From: Rhodospirillaceae bacterium
Lineage (GTDB): Bacteria > Pseudomonadota > Alphaproteobacteria > Rhodospirillales > UBA2165
Direction: 5' to 3'
Length of the DNA stretch: 64,000 nt
NCBI GenBank assembly: GCA_947467145.1
Contig: CANIGJ010000013.1
Location: 38,048-102,047, forward strand
Below, one piece after another: positions 35,119 to 42,596 of the stretch. Under the pieces are notes generated by a model. It worked only from the letters and a program-made list of their open reading frames with translations. It was not told the DNA's origin and did not search any database. Within the stretch, counting starts at the first letter, position 1, and each line of letters starts with the position of its first letter. The position numbers were made by a program, and so were the translations under genes.

Positions 35119-36318
35119 GTGAAACGCGTTCTTTATGCCGAGGCTGTTTACGATCAGCGCGAAATCGATGCCGTTGTCGATGTCCTGAAGAATAGCCCTC
35201 ATGCGCTGATGGGCGGGCCGCGCGTCGCGGAGTTCGAACGGCGGGTCGCCGCGTTGTTCGGCAAGAAGTTCGGATTGATGGTCAATTCCGGATCGTCGGC
35301 GAATCTGGTGGCGATCGGATCGCTCGGATTGGCACCCGGATCGGAAGTCATCACCCCGGCGCTGACGTTCTCGACGACGGTCGCACCGCTGGTGCAGAAC
35401 GGACTGGTTCCGGTTTTCGTCGATGTCGAACCCGACACCTACGTTGTCGATATCGACGCGGTCGAAGCTCTGATTACCCCGCGCACGCGTGCGCTCATGA
35501 TCCCCAACCTCATCGGGAATTTGCCCGATTGGACGCGCCTGCGCGCCATCGCCGACAAACACAAGATATTGCTGATCGAGGATTCCTGCGACACCATCGG
35601 CTACAGCTTCGACGGCGGCACGACCGGGCAATTGTCCGATATCGCCACGACCAGTTTCTATGCATCTCATGTCATGACCGCCGCCGGGTTCGGCGGCATG
35701 GCGATGTTCAATGACGAAGCTCTCTACCAAAAAGCGCTCGGCCTGCTTGGCTGGGGACGCGCATCGAGCCGTATGAGCGAGTCAGAAACCATCGAGAGCC
35801 GCTTCGAATCGGAAGTTGACGGCATCGAATACGACGCCAAATTTACGTTCGACGACATCGGCTATAATTTCCTGCCATCCGAGATCTCGGCAGCCTTCGG
35901 CCTGGTACAACTCGACCGACTGAGCGATTACATCGCTCGTCGCGTGAAGAATTTCGAGCGCCTGACCGGGTTTTTCCGCGACTACGGCAAATGGTTCATA
36001 CTGCCCCGCCCGCAGAACAAAGCCTCGGTTGCCTGGCTCGCCGTACCGCTGATCGTCCGCGGCGATGCGCCGTTCACGCGCCGCGAATTGCAAACCCATT
36101 TCGAGAGCAACGGCATCCAAACGCGCACCGTCTTTACCGGCAACATACTGCGCCAACCGGGCTTTCGCGGGATCGAGCGGCGCGAAGCCGAATCGGGCTT
36201 CCCCAATGCCGACCGCGTCATGGCCGGCGGCATGCTGATCGGTTGTCATCAGGGAATGGGGGCCGACGATATCGACTACATCGAGGACAGTTTCCGGGAC
36301 TTCATCAAGACATACTGA
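35119..36318 (+). CDS. DegT/DnrJ-fold sugar dehydratase with His in place of the PLP lysine
   Basis: A 399-residue member of the DegT/DnrJ/EryC1 fold. The cofactor Asp is in I-E-D-S-C (D155). At the position where aminotransferases carry the Schiff-base Lys, this protein has His (H184 in S-F-Y-A-S-H). That change marks PMP-dependent 3-dehydratases (RfbH/E1, ColD), which remove the C-3 hydroxyl. The extra Cys cluster that holds [2Fe-2S] in E1 is missing apart from C157, so a ColD-like iron-free reaction is likely. GTG 35119 follows the previous stop by one base. Confidence 0.82.
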   Translation: MKRVLYAEAVYDQREIDAVVDVLKNSPHALMGGPRVAEFERRVAALFGKKFGLMVNSGSSANLVAIGSLGLAPGSEVITPALTFSTTVAPLVQNGLVPVFVDVEPDTYVVDIDAVEALITPRTRALMIPNLIGNLPDWTRLRAIADKHKILLIEDSCDTIGYSFDGGTTGQLSDIATTSFYASHVMTAAGFGGMAMFNDEALYQKALGLLGWGRASSRMSESETIESRFESEVDGIEYDAKFTFDDIGYNFLPSEISAAFGLVQLDRLSDYIARRVKNFERLTGFFRDYGKWFILPRPQNKASVAWLAVPLIVRGDAPFTRRELQTHFESNGIQTRTVFTGNILRQPGFRGIERREAESGFPNADRVMAGGMLIGCHQGMGADDIDYIEDSFRDFIKTY

Positions 36319-36319
36319 C

Positions 36320-37219
36320 ATGAAGCGGGTTCTGATCACCGGTGCGAGCAGCTACATCGGCTACAAGCTGTCGCAGCATCTCGCGGCTCATGGAACCGAA
36401 GTCCATGCCGTCGTTCGCCCGCAAACCGATCCTGCGCGCCTGCCGACCTGCTTAAGCGCCGCTAATCTGCATAGCCATGATGGATCTACGGAATCGCTGG
36501 TCGACATCGTCGCCCGAGCAAAGCCGGACGTGACGTTTCATCTCGCCGGTCTGTACTTGCGCGAGGTAAAACCCGAGCAGGTCCTGGCGCTGATCGCGTC
36601 GAATTATACGTTCGGAATCCAGCTGCTCGAAGCCCTGCGTCTATCCGCAGTTCGGCCCGCGATCGTTTACGCGGGAACCTATTCGCAATATTTTATGAGC
36701 GAGACACCCCGTCCGCTCAATCTTTATTCGGCGCTCAAGCAGGCATTCAGCCAAGCTCTGTCGCTTTATCTCGATCAGTATGGAGTCCGCACAATCGAAC
36801 TCGTTCTATTCGACAATTACGGGATCGACGATTGGCGGCCAAAATTGATACGCGCGATCACCGACGCGGCGCGCGACGGGACACCGTTACCCCTACCCGA
36901 CGAAGACGTGACAATCGATCTGATGCATATCGACGACGTCATCGCCGCATTGGCGCATGCCGCGCAACTGCTGGAGCGCGACCAGGCTGCCATCCTCAGC
37001 AAGACTTTTGCCGCAAGCTACGGAACACGCTATCGATTAAGCGAACTTGTCGCTTTGTTCGAATCCGTGACCGGACGAAAAGTCGTTACGCGGCCCGGTG
37101 CTTACAAGTTGCCCGAACGGCGCATTTCCGTACCGTGGGACGGCCCGCGCCTCCCCGGCTGGGAACCCAAAATAAAGCTCGAAGACGGAATGCGAAATTA
37201 CTTCGCGGCCCGGACCTAA
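36320..37219 (+). CDS. Extended SDR NDP-sugar epimerase/reductase
   Basis: A 299-residue short-chain dehydrogenase. The cofactor loop reads T-G-A-S-S-Y-I-G, where Ser replaces the middle Gly of the usual TGxxGxxG. The catalytic pair is Y-S-A-L-K near residue 138, preceded by a Thr in Y-A-G-T-Y. D-L-M-H-I-D-D-V near residue 196 is typical of sugar-nucleotide SDRs. It starts one base after the dehydratase stop and closes the sugar operon. It probably reduces the 4-keto group of the branched deoxysugar, standing in for RmlD; the exact step is inferred. Confidence 0.83.
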   Translation: MKRVLITGASSYIGYKLSQHLAAHGTEVHAVVRPQTDPARLPTCLSAANLHSHDGSTESLVDIVARAKPDVTFHLAGLYLREVKPEQVLALIASNYTFGIQLLEALRLSAVRPAIVYAGTYSQYFMSETPRPLNLYSALKQAFSQALSLYLDQYGVRTIELVLFDNYGIDDWRPKLIRAITDAARDGTPLPLPDEDVTIDLMHIDDVIAALAHAAQLLERDQAAILSKTFAASYGTRYRLSELVALFESVTGRKVVTRPGAYKLPERRISVPWDGPRLPGWEPKIKLEDGMRNYFAART

Positions 37220-37289
37220 CGCCGTGGCCGCTTGATCTCTGTTCAGAACGGCCCAGATTCCCTACCATAGGCGAACTAGGGAGGATGTT

Positions 37290-38807
37290 ATGGATACGGC
37301 TGGGAACTCGACATTTGTCCGCGCCCCCGCCGTCGCGGGCTTTTTCTATCCCGGCGATGCCGCCAAATTGACTGGCGAGGTCCGCAAATATCTGGCCGAA
37401 GCGGACGCCAAAATCGCGTCGAAATCCGCGCGTGTGCCCAAGGCGATCATCGCGCCGCATGCCGGCTACGTCTATTCCGGCCTGACCGCGGCGGCGGCCT
37501 ATCGCACCCTCGCCCCCGCGCGCGGGATGATCAAACGCGTCGTCATGATGGGCCCATGCCATCGCGTCGCCGTGCGCGGCCTTGCCCTGCCGTCGGCCAG
37601 CGCATTCCACACGCCGCTCGGCGATGTGGCCATCGATCAAGACGCGGTGAACGCGATCCGCACGCTTCCTGCCGTCGAAATTTCCGATGCGACACATAAG
37701 GACGATCACGCGCTCGAGGTCCACTTGCCTTTCCTGCAAGTCGTGCTCGGCGAGTTCAAGATCGTGCCGATGATCGTCGGCGGTGCGTCGCCCGACGATG
37801 TCGCGCGCGTGCTCGAAACCTTATGGGGCGGTCCGGAAACCCTGATCCTCATTTCGTCCGATCTCAGCCACTATCTGCCGTATGACGCCGCGCGCCAAAT
37901 CGACGATACGACGCGCCAAGCCATCGAGCGCTTCGATCTGGCAGCCTTCAGCGACAACTCGGCCTGCGGGCGGCATTCGATCAAGGGCCTATTGCAGGTC
38001 GCACAGAAAAAAGGCCTAAGCGTATCTACGGCCGATGTGCGCAATTCGGGCGACACCGCCGGGCCCAAGGATCGCGTCGTCGGTTATGGGTCCTGGTTGT
38101 TTCATGAACCGCCCAAAGAACCCGTAGCAAAGAAGCCGCGCGCTGTCACCATCCTGCATCATCTGAAGCCTGCGCCGAAGCCCGTTAAGGCCGAACCGAA
38201 AAGCGAGACACGCAGGCTACTCGATCAACATGGCGCGTTCCTGTTGCAGCATGCCGCGCGCAGCATCCTTGTCGCGCTAAAGGCCGCGCCGGGCGGCAAT
38301 ATCTCGGTCGCACACGAATTGCTCGCCAAGGGTGCGGCGTTCGTCACCTTGCAGAAGAACGGTAAACTGCGCGGCTGTATCGGCTCGATCGTCGCGCATC
38401 AGGCGCTGATCGAGGACATTTCGCAGAACGCGCAGAAGGCCGCATTCCACGATCCGCGTTTTCCGGGGCTGACCCTGGACGAGATCAATAGCGGCGCAAT
38501 CCATATCCATATTTCGGTGCTGAGCCCACAGACACCGATGACGTTTGCGAGCGAAGCCGACCTGTTGGCGCAGATCCGCCCGCATCGCGACGGGCTGGTC
38601 CTGCAAGACAAGGGACAGCGCGGCGTCTTCCTGCCGTCGGTCTGGGAACAGCTGCCCGATACCAAGACCTTCTTCAATCATCTGAAGCGCAAGGCGGGCT
38701 TGCCCGAATCCCATTGGTCGGACACGGTGCAGGTCTGGCGTTATGTCACGGAAGAAGTCCGCTCGGAGAATCTACCGGTGGGCATCAAACTGTGGACGCC
38801 CAACTGA
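37290..38807 (+). CDS. MEMO-AMMECR1 fusion protein of the AmmeMemoRadiSam system
   Basis: A 505-residue two-domain protein. Residues about 10-275 are a MEMO domain (class III dioxygenase-like fold) with its His positions in A-P-H-A-G-Y-V-Y-S-G, M-G-P-C-H-R, D-H-A-L-E-V-H-L-P-F and S-S-D-L-S-H-Y. A Pro/Lys linker (PKPVKAEPK) leads to an AMMECR1 domain (about 315-500) with L-R-G-C-I-G-S and LQDKGQRGVFLPSVWEQ. Both usually occur as separate genes beside a radical SAM enzyme. Here the radical SAM gene is 7 kb away on the other strand. The function of the system is unknown. Confidence 0.92.
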   Translation: MDTAGNSTFVRAPAVAGFFYPGDAAKLTGEVRKYLAEADAKIASKSARVPKAIIAPHAGYVYSGLTAAAAYRTLAPARGMIKRVVMMGPCHRVAVRGLALPSASAFHTPLGDVAIDQDAVNAIRTLPAVEISDATHKDDHALEVHLPFLQVVLGEFKIVPMIVGGASPDDVARVLETLWGGPETLILISSDLSHYLPYDAARQIDDTTRQAIERFDLAAFSDNSACGRHSIKGLLQVAQKKGLSVSTADVRNSGDTAGPKDRVVGYGSWLFHEPPKEPVAKKPRAVTILHHLKPAPKPVKAEPKSETRRLLDQHGAFLLQHAARSILVALKAAPGGNISVAHELLAKGAAFVTLQKNGKLRGCIGSIVAHQALIEDISQNAQKAAFHDPRFPGLTLDEINSGAIHIHISVLSPQTPMTFASEADLLAQIRPHRDGLVLQDKGQRGVFLPSVWEQLPDTKTFFNHLKRKAGLPESHWSDTVQVWRYVTEEVRSENLPVGIKLWTPN

Positions 38808-38831
38808 CGGATCTATCCAAGGGACGCATTC

Positions 38832-39308
38832 ATGACCATCAAAGTCCGGCGCATCGTCACCGATCATGACGCCAACGGGAAAGCCATCATCAGTTCCGAT
38901 CACGTCATGGACAATGTCCAGACGCTCCGTTCGGGCAATTCGAACGCATTGCTGTGGGTGACCGATACCGCACCGGCCGAGATTGAAGGCAAGGAAGATC
39001 CTGCCTACCGCACGATGGATATCGAGCCGCCGAAGACCGGTACCATCTTCCGCATGCTCGAACTGGCGCCCGGCAAGGATGCCTATATGCATCGCACGAA
39101 CACGATCGACTACGCGATCTGTATGTCGGGCAAATGCAAGATGGAACTCGACGACGGCCAAGTCATCGACATGCAGGCCGGCGATGTGATGGTACAGCGC
39201 GCCACGTGGCACGGCTGGGCCAATCCCTACCAGGAACCCTGCCAGATCATCTTCATCCTCATCGGTTCGAAAGAACCGTCGAAGGTCCTCCACGCGGCGG
39301 CGCACTGA
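38832..39308 (+). CDS. Cupin-domain protein
   Basis: A 158-residue single-domain cupin with beta-barrel motifs in the second half: M-H-R-T-N-T-I-D-Y-A-I-C-M-S-G and, after a 15-residue gap, D-V-M-V-Q-R-A-T-W-H-G-W. The first motif keeps one His and has Asp where the canonical Glu would be. The metal site may therefore be altered, or the protein may only bind a small molecule. It starts 24 bases after the MEMO fusion and its stop overlaps the next start (TGATG), so the three genes are probably co-transcribed. The substrate is unknown. Confidence 0.75.
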   Translation: MTIKVRRIVTDHDANGKAIISSDHVMDNVQTLRSGNSNALLWVTDTAPAEIEGKEDPAYRTMDIEPPKTGTIFRMLELAPGKDAYMHRTNTIDYAICMSGKCKMELDDGQVIDMQAGDVMVQRATWHGWANPYQEPCQIIFILIGSKEPSKVLHAAAH

Positions 39309-40084
39309 TGCCGGCTGCCGTACCCGATCGTGCAACGCTGACGGACGCGATCGTCGATGTCGCCCGTGAGGCGGGCGAGATCGTCATGGAGGTCTTCCAC
39401 TCCAATTTCGTCGTGCGCGCGAAAGCCGACAAATCGCCCGTCACCTTGGCCGACGAACGCGCCGAGGCCTTCATCGTCGAACGTCTCAATGTGCTGGCAC
39501 CCGGCATTCCCATCGTCGGCGAAGAGCTTTATGCGGCAGGCCAACGGCCCGATATTTCGGGTGGCGTGTTCTGGCTGGTCGACGCGCTCGACGGCACATC
39601 GGAATTCACCAAACGCGGCCAAGACTTCACCGTCAATATCGCGCTGATCGAACACGGCGTGCCGACCATTGGCGTTGTCCATGCCCCGGCGCTCGGTTTC
39701 ACCTGCTGGGGCTCGCCCCAAGGTGCCTTCCGTAAAACCGGCGACGGACCGGTCGAACGCATCGCCGCGCGTCAACCCAGGCCGGATGGCCTGATCGCGG
39801 TGATCAGCAAATCGCACGCGAGCAACGAAGCCGAATATCTGAAAGACGAAAAGCTCGCCGGCTCGGTCAACCGGGGCAGCTCGCTCAAATTCTGTCTCGT
39901 CGCGGCGGGCGAGGCCGATATCTATCCACGCCTCGGGCCGACCTCGGAATGGGATATCGCGGCCGGGCACGCGTTGCTGAGTGCCGCCGGCGGATCGGTG
40001 ACGCAAATTGACGGCTCGGCCATCGCCTACGGCAAGGCGAACGTGCTCAACCCGCATTTCGTGGCGCGGGGCCGCCCAGCTTGA
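39308..40084 (+). CDS. cysQ: 3'(2'),5'-bisphosphate nucleotidase CysQ (inositol monophosphatase family)
   Basis: A 258-residue Mg-dependent phosphatase that removes 3'-phosphate from PAP/PAPS, recycling the by-product of sulfate assimilation. Metal-site motifs are G-E-E-L near residue 75 and V-D-A-L-D-G-T-S-E-F near residue 98 (Ala replaces the usual Pro). F-T-V-N-I-A-L-I is specific for CysQ-like members, and W-D-I-A-A-G-H-A completes the site. ATG 39308 overlaps the cupin stop by one base. Confidence 0.88.
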   Translation: MPAAVPDRATLTDAIVDVAREAGEIVMEVFHSNFVVRAKADKSPVTLADERAEAFIVERLNVLAPGIPIVGEELYAAGQRPDISGGVFWLVDALDGTSEFTKRGQDFTVNIALIEHGVPTIGVVHAPALGFTCWGSPQGAFRKTGDGPVERIAARQPRPDGLIAVISKSHASNEAEYLKDEKLAGSVNRGSSLKFCLVAAGEADIYPRLGPTSEWDIAAGHALLSAAGGSVTQIDGSAIAYGKANVLNPHFVARGRPA

Positions 40085-40098
40085 GTGAACCGAGGACC

Positions 40099-41031
40099 AT
40101 GAGTGCGACACCCGCCGGCATCGCGGAAGCCGCGCGGCTGATCAAGGCGGGTGACGTGGTCGCGTTCCCGACCGAGACGGTCTACGGCCTCGGCGCGGAC
40201 GCCACCAACGATAACGCGGTGGCGCGCATCTTTGCCGTCAAGGGTCGGCCAAGTTTCAATCCGCTGATCGTGCATGTGGCCGATATTGCGCAGGCGCGGC
40301 GTCTCGCGCGCTGGACCGACCTTGCCGACAAACTGGCCGCGCAATTCTGGCCGGGCGCCCTCACCCTCGTGCTCGAACGAGCGGCCGATTGCCCCTTATC
40401 GCTGCTGGTGAGCGCCGGCCTGTCGAGCGTCGCCATCCGCCTGCCCGCGCACGGCATTGCCAGCGCGCTGATCACGGTCGCGGGCCGCCCGATCGCCGCC
40501 CCCTCGGCCAATGCTTCGGGCGCCATGAGCCCGACCACGGCAGCCCATGTCGCGGCATCGCTTGGCGACAAGGTTCCGCTGATCGTCGATGGCGGGCCGT
40601 GCAAGGTCGGCGTTGAATCGACCGTGATCGACCTGACTGGCGATGTGCCCATCCTCTTGCGCCCAGGCGGCGTCGCCCTCGAAGACATCGAAGCGGCGCT
40701 TGGCCGATCTATCCCGTCGGCGCTGGACGACGAGGAACACCCGAAATCGCCCGGCATGTTGGCCCGCCATTATGCGCCGCGCAGCCAGCTCCGCCTCGAT
40801 GCGCTGTCCGCCGAAGCGGGCGAAACCTTGCTCGGCTTCGGCCCCAATACCCCCGCTGGGACAACCAATCTGAGTACCACCGGCAATCTGGAGGAGGCGG
40901 CCGCCAATCTGTTCGCCCTGCTGCATCGGCTGGATGAGACCGCCACCAAAATCGCCGTCATGCCGATCCCGGAAACGGGCTTGGGCCGCGCGATCAACGA
41001 CCGGCTGCGCCGGGCCGCAAAAAGGGATTAA
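40099..41031 (+). CDS. tsaC: L-threonylcarbamoyladenylate synthase (Sua5/YrdC type)
   Basis: A protein of about 310 residues with a YrdC domain (residues 1-200) and a C-terminal Sua5 domain. It makes threonylcarbamoyl-AMP for the t6A modification of tRNAs that read ANN codons. Visible motifs are the F-P-T-E-T-V-Y-G-L loop, K-G-R-P-S-F-N-P-L, A-P-S-A-N-A-S-G and S-P-G-M-L-A-R-H-Y-A-P. ATG 40099 has GAGGA very close upstream. A TTG at 40081 overlapping the cysQ stop is an alternative that adds six residues. Confidence 0.92.
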   Translation: MSATPAGIAEAARLIKAGDVVAFPTETVYGLGADATNDNAVARIFAVKGRPSFNPLIVHVADIAQARRLARWTDLADKLAAQFWPGALTLVLERAADCPLSLLVSAGLSSVAIRLPAHGIASALITVAGRPIAAPSANASGAMSPTTAAHVAASLGDKVPLIVDGGPCKVGVESTVIDLTGDVPILLRPGGVALEDIEAALGRSIPSALDDEEHPKSPGMLARHYAPRSQLRLDALSAEAGETLLGFGPNTPAGTTNLSTTGNLEEAAANLFALLHRLDETATKIAVMPIPETGLGRAINDRLRRAAKRD

Positions 41032-41063
41032 CATCCCGAGCTTCACAGGGATACGACCAGACC

Positions 41064-42476
41064 ATGACCTTACCGAACGGATTCCTCGACCGTCTACGCC
41101 AGCTCGTCGGTGCGCCAAATGTCCTCATCGCCGACGACGACACGGCGAAATATCGCCACGAAGAACGCGGTCTGCTGACCAGTATCTGCGATGCCGTGGT
41201 GCGCCCGGCCAACACGGACGAAATCGCCGCCGTGGTCAAAGCCTGCGTCGCAGCAGGGGTGCCGATCGTCGCCATGGGCGGCAATACCGGCCTGGTCGGC
41301 GGCGGTGTCGCCAATGGCGGGGTGATCCTGTCGACCGAGCGGCTCAACCGCATTATCGAGATCGATGCGCTGAACAATACGATGACGGTCGAGGCCGGCT
41401 GCGTGCTGGCCGATCTGCAAAAAGCGGCCGAGGAGGCCAATTGCTTTTTCCCGCTCAGCCTGGGCGCCGAGGGCAGCTGCCGCATCGGCGGCAATATCTC
41501 CACCAATGCCGGCGGCGTCGGCGTGCTGCGCTACGGCAATACCCGCGATCTGGTCCTGGGGCTCGAGGTCGTGCTGCCCGACGGCCGCGTCTGGAGCCGG
41601 CTCAACGGCTTGCGTAAGGACAATACCGGGTACGATCTGAAGCATCTGTTCATCGGCGCGGAAGGCACGCTCGGCATCGTCACCAAGGCCGTGCTCAAGC
41701 TGTTCCCCCGTCCGCGCGCCAAGGTCACCCTGATGGCGGCGCTCAGGGAACTCGATCAGGTCCTGGTGCTGTTCGACCGCATCCGCAACGCCTGCGGCGA
41801 CCGGCTGACCGCATTTGAGATGATCCCGGAACTGGGCATCGAGCTGGTCACCCGCCATATCCCGGACACCCGGGATCCGTTCGCCGAACGCCACCCGTGG
41901 TACGTGCTGATGGAACTGACCAGCCCGCGCAGCGCCGACGATCTGCGCGGCGAGGTCGAGGGGGCCTTGGGCGAGGCCTTCGAGGCCGGCGTGGTCGTCG
42001 ATGCGGTCTTCGCCGAGAGCGAGGCCCAGGGCCGCGCCCTGTGGAAGCTGCGCGAAGAGATCCCGGGGGCGCAAACCCGCGAGGGCGGCAGCATCAAACA
42101 TGACGTCTCGGTGCCGGTGTCACGCACCACCGAGTTCGTGCGCCTCGCCATGCAAGCCGTCATCGACGAAATGCCGGGCCTGCGGCCCTGCCCGTTCGGC
42201 CATATCGGCGACGGCAATATCCATTTCAACCTGACCCAGCCCCCGGGCATGGACAAAGCCGCCTTCATCGCGCGCTGGGAAGACTTCAATCGCATCGTCC
42301 ACGACCTGACCAAACGCTACGGCGGCAGCATCAGCGCCGAGCACGGCATCGGCCTCGTGAAGCGCGACGAGTTGGAGCATTATTCCTCCGCCCTCGACAT
42401 CGAACTCATGCGGCTTGTGAAGAAATCGCTCGACCCCAACAACATCATGAATCCGGGCAAGATTTTCGTCGTATAA
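41064..42476 (+). CDS. FAD-linked D-2-hydroxyacid dehydrogenase (D-2-hydroxyglutarate dehydrogenase / GlcD-like)
   Basis: A 470-residue VAO-family flavoprotein. The PP-loop of the FAD domain is P-I-V-A-M-G-G-N-T-G-L-V-G-G. N-I-S-T-N-A-G-G-V-G-V-L-R-Y-G-N follows near residue 145, the metal/substrate segment CPFGHIGDGNIHFN is at about 375, and E-H-G-I-G and D-P-N-N-I-M-N-P-G-K close the protein. Such enzymes oxidise D-2-hydroxyglutarate, D-lactate or glycolate. It starts 32 bases after tsaC on the same strand. The substrate choice is not decided by sequence. Confidence 0.9.
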   Translation: MTLPNGFLDRLRQLVGAPNVLIADDDTAKYRHEERGLLTSICDAVVRPANTDEIAAVVKACVAAGVPIVAMGGNTGLVGGGVANGGVILSTERLNRIIEIDALNNTMTVEAGCVLADLQKAAEEANCFFPLSLGAEGSCRIGGNISTNAGGVGVLRYGNTRDLVLGLEVVLPDGRVWSRLNGLRKDNTGYDLKHLFIGAEGTLGIVTKAVLKLFPRPRAKVTLMAALRELDQVLVLFDRIRNACGDRLTAFEMIPELGIELVTRHIPDTRDPFAERHPWYVLMELTSPRSADDLRGEVEGALGEAFEAGVVVDAVFAESEAQGRALWKLREEIPGAQTREGGSIKHDVSVPVSRTTEFVRLAMQAVIDEMPGLRPCPFGHIGDGNIHFNLTQPPGMDKAAFIARWEDFNRIVHDLTKRYGGSISAEHGIGLVKRDELEHYSSALDIELMRLVKKSLDPNNIMNPGKIFVV

Positions 42477-42557
42477 CGGCGCTGCGGCGGCCCGGGGAAA
42501 ACCGTGACGCCGCTGCAACAAAATCCTCTTATTTATTGATTCCCAAGCATTTTATAT

Positions 42558-42586
42558 CTGGGAAGCAGCGATTTGGCCGCTATAAT
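42558..42586 (+). promoter_or_regulatory. Putative promoter of lptF with perfect -10 box
   Basis: TATAAT at 42581-42586 is a perfect -10 element. The -35 region around 42558-42564 (CTGGGAA) is weak. A start site about 6-8 bases downstream would fall almost at ATG 42597, and no good ribosome site precedes that ATG, so the lptF message may be leaderless. Confidence 0.45.
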
Positions 42587-42596
42587 CCCTCTCGGG

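Noticed and set aside
31547..37219. Plain dTDP-L-rhamnose operon
   Set aside because: There is no clear rmlD, and a C-methyltransferase and a 3-dehydratase are present, which rhamnose synthesis does not need.
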